A stretch of DNA of 64,000 bases from Saccharothrix tamanrassetensis. GTDB lineage: Bacteria; Actinomycetota; Actinomycetes; Mycobacteriales; Pseudonocardiaceae. Below the pieces are notes generated by a model that saw only the letters and a program-made list of their open reading frames with translations, had not been told where the DNA came from and did no database searches. Both the position numbers and the translations under genes were made by a program. The DNA is taken from assembly GCF_014203665.1 (NCBI RefSeq), contig NZ_JACHJN010000007.1:436059-500058 (forward strand). The letters run 5' to 3'. Positions 40,639 through 49,361 of this stretch are shown here, one piece after another (the first letter of the stretch is position 1; each line of letters starts with the position of its first letter).

Positions 40639-43600
40639 TCACCTGCGCCGCACCATGTCGGGCGGTCCGATGGAGCCGACGACGACGAGGAACGGCGTGG
40701 TGGCGGGGCGGAACCCGGGCCCGGTGGCGGTGATGGTGCGCGGCCCGGTCTGGTCCTTGGCCAGGATCAGCAACTGCGCGGTGAAACCGCCGTCCGGGCG
40801 CGGGATCGTCGGGACCGCGGTGGCGGTGATGCCGGGCGACCAGGTGAGCCGCACCGGCGCACCGGGCGGGAAGTCCACGCCCCGCACCGAGGTCACGAAG
40901 CCGGGTTCACCGATCGGCGGCACGGCGACGATGCGCGGCAGGAGCACCCGCATCGGCGCGTTCGCGGTGTTGTCGCCGGGGTCGGCGTCCGTGCCGGTGG
41001 TCCGCAGCACACCGCCCACCGTGGTCTCCAGCGGCGCGTCGGGCGCGAACACGACCTGCACCACCAGTGCCGCGCCGGGTGCCAGGTCGGGCAGCGCGCA
41101 GCCGGCCGCCGAGCACCCCGGTGGCAGCGCCGCCACCGGAACCCCTCGGGGTGGCGCGAAGTCCAGCCGCAGACCGGTGGCCAGGGCACCGCCCCCGTTG
41201 CGCACCGTGTAGGTGGCGGTGGCGCGTCCGCCCACATAGGACGGATTGGGCTGCACCACGACCGCCAGTCCCGGGCCGGCGTCGGGGGCGGGCGCCGGCG
41301 GGGGTGGTGGCGGCGGTGGTGGCGGCGGAGACGAGGAAGAGGACGGCGTGGGAGGCGTCGGCGGGACGGTCGTCCGGTCGCGCACCGGGATCTCGGTCCG
41401 CGCCGAGTTGTCCGCCGGCCGCACGTCCAGCACCTCGCCCGCCACCGACCACGTCAGCTGCCGGCGGCCGGGCACCAGCCCCACCAGGTCCACCGAGATC
41501 CGCACGCTCGTCCCGTCCTCCAGGGCGCCCAGGTCGCAGCGCAACGCGGAAGCGTCGCAGGAACCCCGGTCCGGGCGCAGCACGTCCACCCGCACCCCCT
41601 CGGGCACGGCGACGGTCAGGGCGGTGCCCGGCGAGGTCGCCGGTCCCCGGTTGGTCACGGTCACGGTCGCCGTCGTCGTCGTTCCGGTGTCCGCCTCCGG
41701 CACGGCGGGCGGGGCCTGCACCGCCAGGTCCACCGAGGGCTGCCAGGTCGGTTCCTTCTGCCGGCCGGGCAGGTCGCGGGTGATCCGGTCGAGCGCCCCG
41801 GAACCGTCGAGCACCGCCAGTTCCTCCGGGGACGCGGCGTCGCCCTGCCGCCGGGTGGTCAGCACCAGCCGCTCGCCGTCCGGTGCGTACGCGGCGTCGC
41901 GGGGCTGGAACGGTCCGGTGGGCGGCGCGGTCAGCGGGGTCGAGCACGGGCGCTGCCCCTGCGGCAGCAGGACCCGGCACCCGTTGCCCGGCAGCGAGAC
42001 CTCCACCAACCCGTCGAACTCCCGGTTGAACACCAGGGTCCGGCCGTCCGGGCGGAACGCGGCGCTGTCGTCGGTCACCTCGCAGTCGAACCCGCACACC
42101 GCCGCCGACACGTCGGCCTGCCGGTCCAGGGTGCGGGCACGGGCGGTCCACACGTGGTTGTCGCGGACCTCCACGCCGTCCGGTCCGTTGAAAACCACGC
42201 CCCTGGTGAACGCGAGGGTGGTGCCGTCCGGCGACCACGCGGGCTGGGTGTCCTCCTGGCCGGGGACCTCGGTGGGCGGGCGCAGGTTGCCGACCACCGC
42301 GCCGGTCGCCACCTCCACGACCACCACCCGGCTCAGCCCGCCCGCGTCGGGGCGCACCCCTCCGGGCGAGCGCCGGGCGAAGGCGACGAACCGGCCGTCC
42401 GGCGACCACACCGGGTCGAACTCCCAGTCCGCCGGCTGCCGGTCGGCCACCGGCAGCCGGCGCGGGTCGCCGCCGTCGGCGTCCACCAGCCACAGCCGCT
42501 GCGCCCGCCCGCCGTCGACGTCCTCGAACCTGGTCACCACGATCCGCCGCCCGTCCGGTGAGTAGCTCTGCCGCTGGGTCCAGGGGTCGAACCCCTCGCC
42601 GGGGTGGAACAGCCGGTTCGGGTCCTCGGCGATGCGCGGGTCCTCCCGCAGCACCGCCAGGCCGAGGTCGCGCGGGTCGGCGCCGTCCGGCCGGACGTCC
42701 TGGAGGGTGGCGGTGTTGCGGGTGGCGGCGGTCGTCCGCGACACCAGCAGCCTCGGCGGTCCGGCCACCGACCACGCGGGCGAGGACACCCGGCGGTCCT
42801 CGGCCAGCAGCAGGCCGGGCGCGGCCGTCACCGGCAGCCCCGTCCCGGTGTCGACCTGGTAGACCTTCTCCACGTTCGGGTCGGCCGGGCAGGAGCACGT
42901 CTGGTCGAAGCTGAGGAACAGCAGCCCGGTCCCGTCCGGTTTCCACACGGGCCAGTGGCCGCGCCACCCGGCCTGGTCGCCGCCCAGCACCGGGGCGCCG
43001 ACGCCGTCGCCGTCGCCGTCGAGCAGCCGGAGCCGCGGCTCCCCGCGCACGGTCAGGGTGTAGGCGATCCGGCCGTCCCGCGGGTTCCAGGCGGGTTCCC
43101 CGGCCGCGCCCTCGGGTTCGTCGGTCACCCGCACCGCCGCGCCGCCCGCCACCGGCTGCCGGTAGACCTCCGGCTCGCCGTCGCGGTCGGCGGAGAACGC
43201 GACCTGCGTGCCGTCCGGTGAGAACGTCGGCCACGTCTCGTTCCGGGGGCTGTCGGTGAGCCGCCGCACGCCGGTGCCGTCGACGCCCACGACCCACAGG
43301 TCGCGCTGCCCGCCCTCGGCCGCGTCGAACACCACCGACCGCAGGTCGGGCGAGAGCTGCGGGTGCCCGGCGTCGCGGCCGGTGGTCAGCTTGCGCACCG
43401 AACCGTTCGGGGCCCGCACGTACACCTGCGGCCGGCGCTCGTCGCGCAGGCTGGTGAACACCACCAGGTTCCCGCGCGCCGACACGTGGTCCTCGAAGTG
43501 CGCGGGGCCCTCCGCCTGCGGCTCGCTCACCGCGGGTCGGTCGGGGACCGGGTCGGTCACCACGCCGATGCTGCGGTGGCCGGTGCCGGCGAACGCGATG

Positions 43601-43746
43601 CGGCCGGTGGCCCTCGGGTCGTCCTGCTGCGCCGCCGCCGGGGTGGTCGTGGTGGCGGCACGCACCACCACGACCGCTCCGCACAACGCGACCACGGCCG
43701 CGATCGCGGCGACGGCTCGGTTCTTCGCCCTGGTGGACAACTTCAC
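40639..43746 (-). CDS. Secreted/anchored TolB-type beta-propeller protein with CARDB-like and IPT-like domains
   Basis: 1035 residues from GTG with a perfect GGAGGTG site. An N-terminal basic segment and hydrophobic helix (NRAVAAIAAVVALCGAVVVVRA, residues 9-30) act as a signal anchor. PD40/WD-like propeller repeats fill about 60-640 (SPDLRSVVFDAAEGGQRDLWVVG, SPDGTQVAFSADRDGEPEVY, SPDGRRIVVTRFEDVDGG). CARDB/DUF11-like repeats (TTTTATVTVTNRGPATSPGTALTV), a proline-rich linker with 11 consecutive prolines, another such repeat and an IPT-like domain end the chain. Probably extracytoplasmic, binding wall or protein. Same strand and adjacent to the cap gene, so perhaps a surface partner of the injection system. 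Confidence 0.82.
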   Translation of the reverse strand: MKLSTRAKNRAVAAIAAVVALCGAVVVVRAATTTTPAAAQQDDPRATGRIAFAGTGHRSIGVVTDPVPDRPAVSEPQAEGPAHFEDHVSARGNLVVFTSLRDERRPQVYVRAPNGSVRKLTTGRDAGHPQLSPDLRSVVFDAAEGGQRDLWVVGVDGTGVRRLTDSPRNETWPTFSPDGTQVAFSADRDGEPEVYRQPVAGGAAVRVTDEPEGAAGEPAWNPRDGRIAYTLTVRGEPRLRLLDGDGDGVGAPVLGGDQAGWRGHWPVWKPDGTGLLFLSFDQTCSCPADPNVEKVYQVDTGTGLPVTAAPGLLLAEDRRVSSPAWSVAGPPRLLVSRTTAATRNTATLQDVRPDGADPRDLGLAVLREDPRIAEDPNRLFHPGEGFDPWTQRQSYSPDGRRIVVTRFEDVDGGRAQRLWLVDADGGDPRRLPVADRQPADWEFDPVWSPDGRFVAFARRSPGGVRPDAGGLSRVVVVEVATGAVVGNLRPPTEVPGQEDTQPAWSPDGTTLAFTRGVVFNGPDGVEVRDNHVWTARARTLDRQADVSAAVCGFDCEVTDDSAAFRPDGRTLVFNREFDGLVEVSLPGNGCRVLLPQGQRPCSTPLTAPPTGPFQPRDAAYAPDGERLVLTTRRQGDAASPEELAVLDGSGALDRITRDLPGRQKEPTWQPSVDLAVQAPPAVPEADTGTTTTATVTVTNRGPATSPGTALTVAVPEGVRVDVLRPDRGSCDASALRCDLGALEDGTSVRISVDLVGLVPGRRQLTWSVAGEVLDVRPADNSARTEIPVRDRTTVPPTPPTPSSSSSPPPPPPPPPPPAPAPDAGPGLAVVVQPNPSYVGGRATATYTVRNGGGALATGLRLDFAPPRGVPVAALPPGCSAAGCALPDLAPGAALVVQVVFAPDAPLETTVGGVLRTTGTDADPGDNTANAPMRVLLPRIVAVPPIGEPGFVTSVRGVDFPPGAPVRLTWSPGITATAVPTIPRPDGGFTAQLLILAKDQTGPRTITATGPGFRPATTPFLVVVGSIGPPDMVRRR

Positions 43747-43840
43747 AACACCTCCGGTGGCCTCGCGGGAATCGTCGCGGTGGCCGACGCGGCGGGACGA
43801 GGCCCGCACGGGCAGGATCGGGGCAGGGAGCGGGTGGGTT

Positions 43841-44026
43841 CGGGCAATCCGTGGGCGGGATCCGGAGCGATCCGGGTTCGGGCGATCCGAGAGTCCGGAG
43901 CGGTCCGGGATCAGGCGCGGTCCGGGATCAGGCGCAGTCGGGAATCCGGGGCGGTCGGGGAGCTTGCGGGCCGCGCGATCCGAAAGCCGGCAGCGATCCG
44001 GGATCCGGGGTCCGCAGCGGTCCGGG
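43841..44026. repeat. Degenerate GATCCGG-type repeats with a perfect 17-bp duplication
   Basis: Fills the gap between the propeller gene and the LuxR-type gene. CGGTCCGGGATCAGGCG occurs twice head to tail (43901-43917, 43918-43934). Around it are many copies of (G)ATCCGG(G/A), GGTCCGG and GTCCGCAGCGGTCCGG. No coding potential or repeat-spacer regularity. Confidence 0.8.
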
Positions 44027-44027
44027 G

Positions 44028-44654
44028 TCAGATCAGGCCGTGCCGCATCACGTAACCCACGGCGTGGGCGCGGTTGCGCAGGTTCAGCCGGGTGTTCACC
44101 TCGTGCAGGACGTTCTTGACCGTCCGCTCCGAAAAGGACATCTTCGTGGCGATCTCGGCGGTGTCGAGCCCCTCCGCGATCAGCCGCAGCATGTCCGCCT
44201 CGCGCGGCGTCAGCGTGGACAGCGTGGGCGCGTTGGGGTCCAGCACGCTGCGCTGCAACCGGCCGACGTGGTCCAGCAGCCTGCCCACCAAGTCGCCGGG
44301 CAGCACCGCCTCGCCCTTCGCCAGCGCCAGCACCGTCGCCACCAGGCGGTCCTGGTCGGCCTCCGCGCGCCGCACCACCGCCGACACCCCGCAGTCCACG
44401 GTGACCTGCAGCGAATCGTGGTCGAACCGGCTCACCACCACACCGGTGCGGGTGGTGGACGAGCGCTTGAGGCTGCGCAGCAGCCGGGCCGCCGAGTCGT
44501 CCACCTCGTCCACCACCACGAGCGCCACCAGCGCCGGTGATCCGTCCCCGGCGGCGAGGACCTCCACCTCGGGTCGCGGGCGGAGCTGGTGGGTGACTCC
44601 GGTGCGCAGGACCGGGTCCTCGGCGTAGACCGCGACCGGGATTCTCGTCGTCAT
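44028..44654 (-). CDS. LuxR-family orphan regulator (CIS-flanking copy 2)
   Basis: 208 residues, the same length and architecture as the regulator at 21903. The LuxR helix-turn-helix (LTPREADMLRLIAEGLDTAEIATKM, SERTVKNVLHEVNTRLNLRNRAHAVGYVMRHGLI) is nearly identical in key positions. The N-terminal receiver-like domain starts PVAVYAEDPVLRTGVTHQL and keeps one acidic pair (ED), unlike copy 1. No histidine kinase adjoins. ATG start with AAGGGGG. Divergent from the gene at 44823. The two copies at opposite ends of the injection-system locus suggest dedicated control. Confidence 0.87.
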   Translation of the reverse strand: MTTRIPVAVYAEDPVLRTGVTHQLRPRPEVEVLAAGDGSPALVALVVVDEVDDSAARLLRSLKRSSTTRTGVVVSRFDHDSLQVTVDCGVSAVVRRAEADQDRLVATVLALAKGEAVLPGDLVGRLLDHVGRLQRSVLDPNAPTLSTLTPREADMLRLIAEGLDTAEIATKMSFSERTVKNVLHEVNTRLNLRNRAHAVGYVMRHGLI

Positions 44655-44822
44655 GCGGTGCCCCCTTCGCAACAGCCGGGCCGCGCCGGCCCTGGTAGGA
44701 CCATCGTGGTCCGCCGCGGTGCGCCGGGGCAGCCGCCGCGGGTCGTCGGTGCACTGGTTTGCCCGCACAGTGCCCTTTTCTCCCTGCCGGACCGCCGCCC
44801 ACCGTCCCTACCGTTGCGTGCC
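44655..44822. promoter_or_regulatory. Divergent promoter region with two inverted repeats
   Basis: 168 bp between the LuxR-type gene and the plus-strand gene at 44823. It contains the perfect inverted repeat GGACCA-TCG-TGGTCC (44698-44712) and GCACTG...CAGTGC with an 11-base spacer (44751-44756, 44768-44773). The second site runs into TGCCCTT (44771-44777), half of the palindrome found in the sheath promoter. Candidate autoregulatory sites. Confidence 0.45.
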
Positions 44823-46124
44823 GTGACCGCAACGACGGAATTCGGTCTCCCCACGGTGGTCGTGACGCCCGGCCAGGAGACCAGCACGACGATGACGGTG
44901 CGCAACGACAGCGACATCGTCGAGGCGTACGAGTTCGAGGTGGTCGGCGAGTGCGCGCCGTGGACCGGCGTCGAGCCGGAGCGGCTGTCGCTGTACCCCG
45001 GGACGTCCGGGGAGGTGACCGTGCGGCTGCGGCCGCCGCGCTCCCCGGCGGTGCGCGCCGGCGAGGTGCCGCTCGGTGTGCGGGTGCTGCCCACCGAACG
45101 GCCCGAGTCGGTGGCGGTGACCGAGACGACGGTGGTCGTCGAGCCGTTCGCCGAGCAGCGCGCCGAACTGGTCCCGGAACGCCGCCGCGCCTGGCGCAGC
45201 GCCCGCTACCACGTGGAGCTGCTCAACGCGGGCAACACCCCGGTGGCCGTGACGCTGAGCGCGCCGGAGGTCGACGACCGGCTGACCTGCACCGTGCCGC
45301 AGCAGCCCGTCACGGTGGAACCCGGTGACCGCGCGGAGCTGGAACTGCGGGTGCGGGTCGGCAAGCTGCTGTGGTTCGGCAAGGCCGAGCACTGGCCGCT
45401 GCGGCTGGACGCCGCCGCCGTCGCGGGCGGGGACACCACCCGGCACGAGCCGGAGGGCGAGCTGATCCAGCTGCCGGTGCTGCCCCGGTGGCTGCTGGCC
45501 CTGCTCGCCGCACTGCTGGCGCTGCTGCTGGCGTGGCTGCTGCTGGTCCGCCCCGCCGTGCGCAGCGCCGCGCGGGAGGCGGCCGACGACCGGGCGCAGG
45601 AGATCGCCCAGGCCGAACGCGAGCAGCCGAACGTCGAGCAGCCCGCCGGGCAGGACGGCCGGCAGCCCCGCCAGGGCGGACAGGGCCAGGGGCAGGGGCA
45701 GGGCCAAGGGCAGGGACAGGAGCCGGGTCAGGAGCGGCCGGGCTCCGGGATCGGCGGTGGGCGGCAGAGTTCCAGGACCATCGAGGTGCACACGGCCGCC
45801 GGGCAGCAGGGCGCCGGCACGTACACCGTGCCCGACGGCAAGGTCTTCCGGATCACCGACATCGTGCTGGGCAACCACCAGGGCGACGAGGGTGTGCTCA
45901 CCATCGCGTTCGGCGACCAGACGATCACGCCGATCGCGCTGGAGACGTTCCGCAACCAGGACTACCACTGGGTGACGCCGATCGACATCCCGCAGGGCGC
46001 GGCCGTCACCGCGACGGTGTCCTGCGGCAGGCCCGGCACGCCCGCGAGCGGGCAGCAGGCAGCGGACTGCTTCCAGGTGGTCAACGTCAGCGGCGAGCTG
46101 GGGGACATGCCGGACGACAACTGA
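44823..46124 (+). CDS. Membrane protein with Ig-like N-terminal domains and C-terminal beta domain, CIS-associated
   Basis: 433 residues. Residues 1-200 form two immunoglobulin-like beta domains (VVVTPGQETSTTMTVRNDSDIVEAYEFEVVGE; YHVELLNAGNTPVAVTLSAPEVDDRL). One strong transmembrane helix (WLLALLAALLALLLAWLLLV) lies near 220-240, followed by an acidic helix, a (GQ)n low-complexity stretch (about 285-310) and a beta-rich C-terminal domain (TIEVHTAAGQQGAGTYTVPDGKVFRITDIVLGNHQ). GTG start, no clear Shine-Dalgarno. No enzyme motif. It is divergent from the CIS-flanking LuxR gene; comparable membrane proteins accompany actinomycete injection systems, so a docking or regulatory role is plausible. 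Confidence 0.7.
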   Translation: MTATTEFGLPTVVVTPGQETSTTMTVRNDSDIVEAYEFEVVGECAPWTGVEPERLSLYPGTSGEVTVRLRPPRSPAVRAGEVPLGVRVLPTERPESVAVTETTVVVEPFAEQRAELVPERRRAWRSARYHVELLNAGNTPVAVTLSAPEVDDRLTCTVPQQPVTVEPGDRAELELRVRVGKLLWFGKAEHWPLRLDAAAVAGGDTTRHEPEGELIQLPVLPRWLLALLAALLALLLAWLLLVRPAVRSAAREAADDRAQEIAQAEREQPNVEQPAGQDGRQPRQGGQGQGQGQGQGQGQEPGQERPGSGIGGGRQSSRTIEVHTAAGQQGAGTYTVPDGKVFRITDIVLGNHQGDEGVLTIAFGDQTITPIALETFRNQDYHWVTPIDIPQGAAVTATVSCGRPGTPASGQQAADCFQVVNVSGELGDMPDDN

Positions 46125-46168
46125 GCACGCGCGGCGGACGTGCTCGCGCGGTGGGCGCAACGGCAGCC

Positions 46169-46201
46169 GGGCACCGACCGGGAAGTACCCGGCCGGTGCC
46201 C
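46169..46201. terminator. Strong bidirectional terminator hairpin between convergent genes
   Basis: GGGCACCG pairs with CGGTGCCC and CCGGG with CCCGG (one A/C mismatch) around loop AAGTA. Lies in the 110-bp gap between the convergent genes ending at 46124 and 46235. Confidence 0.7.
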
Positions 46202-46234
46202 GCAACCGTGTCCGCGACCGTGCCCGACAGCGGG

Positions 46235-47623
46235 TCAGCCGGCGGGTCGGTCGGCCGGAACCGCGTTGCGCGCCACCACCTCGGCGAAGAACCGGGCGCT
46301 GTCCTTGACCGTCCGCCGCTGCGTGTCGAAGTCGACGTGGATCAGCCCGAACCGCTGCGTGTAGCCGAAGGACCACTCGAAGTTGTCCAGCAGCGACCAG
46401 GCGAGGTACCCGCGCACGTCCGCCCCGCGGGCGATCGCCGCGTGCACGGCGCGCAGGTGCTCGGCCAGGTAGCGCGTCCGCCGCGCGTCCCGCACCCGCC
46501 CGTCGGGGTCCACCACGTCGTTGAAAGCCGCCCCGTTCTCCGACACCACCAGCGGCACGTCGCCGCAGTACTCCCCCAGCCACACCAGCAGCTCCGTCAG
46601 CGACTCCGGGTGCTGCTCCCAGCCGATCGAGGTCAGCGGCCCCTGCGGCGGCAGGACGTCCAAGCCGCGCAGGCCCGGCAGCGAGCAGTTGCTGGGGATG
46701 TCGGGATCGGACAGCGGCACCACCCGGGTCGGGGCGTAGTAGTTGACCCCGATCCAGTCCACCGGCGCGGCGAGGGTCGCCAGGTCGCCGTCGCGGATCG
46801 CCGGTTCCAGCGCGCCCACGTGCGCCACGTCGGCGAGCACGTCGTCCGGGTAACCCCGGCCCAGCACCGGATCCAGGAAGAACCGGTTGTGCAGCCCGTT
46901 GAACCGGCGGGTCGCGTCGCGGTGCGCGTCGTCGTCCGCGTCGGCCAGCGCGGGCGAGAAGTTCAGCACGATCGACAGCCGCTGGTCCGGCCCGCCCAGT
47001 TCCCGCAGCGCGCGGGTGGCCGTCCCGTGCGCCAGCAGGTGGTGGTGCGCGGCGACCAGCGCCGAGCCGTCGTCACGCAGGCCGGGTGCGTGCACACCGC
47101 TGCCGTAGCCCAGGAACGCGGAGCAGAACGGCTCGTTGAGCGTCGTCCAGTCCACCACCCGGTCGCCCAGCCGCTCGTGGACCGCGCGGACGTAGTCGGT
47201 GAAGCGCTCGGCGATGTCCCGTTCGCGCCACCCGCCCACGTCCTGCAACGCCTGCGGCAGGTCCCAGTGGTAGAGCGTGACCAGCGGCCGGATGCCCCGG
47301 TCGAGCAGGTCGTCCACCAGCCGGTCGTAGAACGCCAGCCCGCGCGGCTCCACGGTCCGCCCGTCCGGCATCACGCGCGGCCACGCCGTGGAGAACCGGT
47401 AGGCGGGCAGCCCCAGTTCGCCCAGCAGCGCCACGTCCTCGCGGTGCCGGCGGTAGTGGTCGCACGCGGGATCGCCGCCGGCGCCACCGAGCACCGCACC
47501 CGGCACCGCCGCGAAGGTGTCCCAGATGGACGGTCCACGGCCGTCCGCGCACAGCGAGCCCTCTATCTGGTAGGCCGCCGTGGCGGCACCCCACAGGAAG
47601 TCCGACGGGAAGACTTGTTCCAC
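46235..47623 (-). CDS. GH1 beta-glucosidase
   Basis: 462 residues, full-length family 1. N-terminal FPSDFLWGAATAAYQIEG, acid/base glutamate in TTLNEPF, nucleophile glutamate in VSENGAAF, and C-terminal AWSLLDNFEWSFGYTQRFGLIHVDF. No signal peptide, so it cleaves imported beta-glucosides such as cellobiose in the cytoplasm. GTG start after GAGG. Last gene of the ABC operon, 8 bp after permease 2. A hairpin follows. Confidence 0.96.
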   Translation of the reverse strand: MEQVFPSDFLWGAATAAYQIEGSLCADGRGPSIWDTFAAVPGAVLGGAGGDPACDHYRRHREDVALLGELGLPAYRFSTAWPRVMPDGRTVEPRGLAFYDRLVDDLLDRGIRPLVTLYHWDLPQALQDVGGWRERDIAERFTDYVRAVHERLGDRVVDWTTLNEPFCSAFLGYGSGVHAPGLRDDGSALVAAHHHLLAHGTATRALRELGGPDQRLSIVLNFSPALADADDDAHRDATRRFNGLHNRFFLDPVLGRGYPDDVLADVAHVGALEPAIRDGDLATLAAPVDWIGVNYYAPTRVVPLSDPDIPSNCSLPGLRGLDVLPPQGPLTSIGWEQHPESLTELLVWLGEYCGDVPLVVSENGAAFNDVVDPDGRVRDARRTRYLAEHLRAVHAAIARGADVRGYLAWSLLDNFEWSFGYTQRFGLIHVDFDTQRRTVKDSARFFAEVVARNAVPADRPAG

Positions 47624-47631
47624 CAGCCACC

Positions 47632-48453
47632 TCACGGATTGACCCGACCCCCCGGGAGGCCGGTGACCAATTTTCTTGCCAGGAGTGCGAACAGCACGAC
47701 GACCGGCAGCGTGCCGAGCACGGCGCCGGTCAGCACGAGGGGGTAGTCGGTGTAGTAGCCGCCTGCCAGGTGGGCCAGCGCGACCTGCACCGTGGGCGAC
47801 TCGACCGGGTCGAGCACCACCAGCGGCCAGAAGAAGTCGTTCCAGGAGGCCAGGAACGTGAGCATCGCCAGCACCAGGGCGTGCGGGCGCAGGGCGGGGA
47901 GCACCACGTGCCAGTAGGTCCGCACCAGCGAGCAGCCGTCCACCCGCGCCGCGTCGACCAGCTCGCGGGGCACCGCCTCCCGGCACGCCTGGCGCATCCA
48001 GAACACGCCGAACGCGCTGACCAGGCCCGGCACCACCACCGCCTCCAGCCGGCCGTACCAGCCCAGCTCCCCCACCAGCTCGAACAGCGGCACCACGCCG
48101 AGTTGGGCGGGCACCATCACCGACCCGAGGACGAGCCCGAACAGCACCCGGCGGCCGCGGAAGCGCAGGTGGGCGAACGCGAAACCGGCCAGGGTGGACA
48201 GCAGGACGTTCGACGCGGTCACCGTGACCGCCACGATCGCCGAATTGCCCAGCGCGGCCTGGAAGTCGACCGCCTCGAACACGTCGTGCACGTTGCGCCA
48301 CAGCTCGCCGCCGGGCAGCAGCGGCGGCACGCGGGCGGACATGGCGGCATTGTCGTGGGAGGCCACGACGACCGACCAGTAGAGCGGGAACAGCGAGCCG
48401 AGGAGGACCAGCAGCAGTGCCGCACTGGCGAGCACACCGGGGGCGCGGCGCAC
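47632..48453 (-). CDS. Carbohydrate ABC transporter permease (MalG type)
   Basis: 273 residues with six hydrophobic segments. The EAA motif ELVDAARVDGCSLVRTYWHVVLPALRPH contacts the ATPase. Starts 3 bp after the partner permease gene. MalG-type by its short N terminus. No ATPase gene is in the operon, so it probably uses a shared MsiK-type ATPase encoded elsewhere. Confidence 0.94.
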   Translation of the reverse strand: MRRAPGVLASAALLLVLLGSLFPLYWSVVVASHDNAAMSARVPPLLPGGELWRNVHDVFEAVDFQAALGNSAIVAVTVTASNVLLSTLAGFAFAHLRFRGRRVLFGLVLGSVMVPAQLGVVPLFELVGELGWYGRLEAVVVPGLVSAFGVFWMRQACREAVPRELVDAARVDGCSLVRTYWHVVLPALRPHALVLAMLTFLASWNDFFWPLVVLDPVESPTVQVALAHLAGGYYTDYPLVLTGAVLGTLPVVVLFALLARKLVTGLPGGRVNP

Positions 48454-48456
48454 GCC

Positions 48457-49356
48457 TCACCCCCGCCCGACGAGTCGGCGCACCAGCACTGCGTTGACCG
48501 ACGCCAACACCGCGCACAGCGCGAACAGCACCCACGAGATCGTCGCGGCGTAGCCGGCGTCGAAGCGCTCGAACCCGTTCTCGTACAGGTACATCACCAG
48601 GGTCTGGAACTGCCGGTCGTTGCCGCCGGCGCTGCCGGCGGTGCTGCCGCCGCCGAACAGGCGGGGCTCGGCGAACAGCTGCAGGCCGCCGATCGCCGAC
48701 ACGACCACCGTGAACAGCAGGGTGGGCCGGATGCCCGGCAGGGTCACCGAGCGGAACGCCCGCAGCCGCGACGCGCCGTCGAGCGCGGCGGCCTCGTGCA
48801 GCTCCCTCGGCACGGACTGCATGGCGGCCAGGTAGAGCAGCGCGTTGTAGCCGGTCCACCGCCAGTTCACCATGATCGCCACGCCGAGGTGCGCCGACCA
48901 CGCGTGCGCCTGCCAGTCGACCGGGTCCGCACCGAACCACGACAGCACCCACGCCGCGAACCCCTGGTCACGCCCGAACAACTGGGTGAACACCAGGGCG
49001 ACCGCCACCACGGGCACCACGTTGGGCAGCAGCACGACGGCGTGCCACGCGGTGCGCCCGCGCAGGGGCCGGTCCAGCAGCGCCGCGATGCCCAGCGCCG
49101 CCGCCAGCTGCGGCACGGTCGCCACCACGAAGATGCTCGCCGTGTTGGCCAGCGCGTTGTAGAAGTGCGGGTCGGTGAGCAGGTCGGCGTAGTTGGCCAG
49201 GCCGGTGAACCGGACCGGGCCGGCGAGCAGGTCCCAGCGGTGCAGCGACATCCAGCCGGTGCGCAGCAGCGGGTACAGGCCGAAGACGGCGAACAGCACG
49301 AAGAACGGCGACACGAACAGGTAGGGCGTGATCCTGCGGTCCCACTGAACGGACAC
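48457..49356 (-). CDS. Carbohydrate ABC transporter permease (MalF type)
   Basis: 299 residues with six transmembrane segments (first PYLFVSPFFVLFAVFGLYPLLRT). The EAA loop is ELHEAAALDGASRLRAFRSVTLPGIRPTLLF. A Gly/Ser-rich insertion (LFGGGSTAGSAGGNDRQF) lies before the last helices, as in cellobiose-type permeases. GTG start 5 bp after the binding-protein gene. Confidence 0.94.
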   Translation of the reverse strand: MSVQWDRRITPYLFVSPFFVLFAVFGLYPLLRTGWMSLHRWDLLAGPVRFTGLANYADLLTDPHFYNALANTASIFVVATVPQLAAALGIAALLDRPLRGRTAWHAVVLLPNVVPVVAVALVFTQLFGRDQGFAAWVLSWFGADPVDWQAHAWSAHLGVAIMVNWRWTGYNALLYLAAMQSVPRELHEAAALDGASRLRAFRSVTLPGIRPTLLFTVVVSAIGGLQLFAEPRLFGGGSTAGSAGGNDRQFQTLVMYLYENGFERFDAGYAATISWVLFALCAVLASVNAVLVRRLVGRG

Positions 49357-49361
49357 AGCGG

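Noticed and set aside
43841..44026. CRISPR-like array
   Set aside because: Repeats are short, irregular and without unique spacers of constant length.
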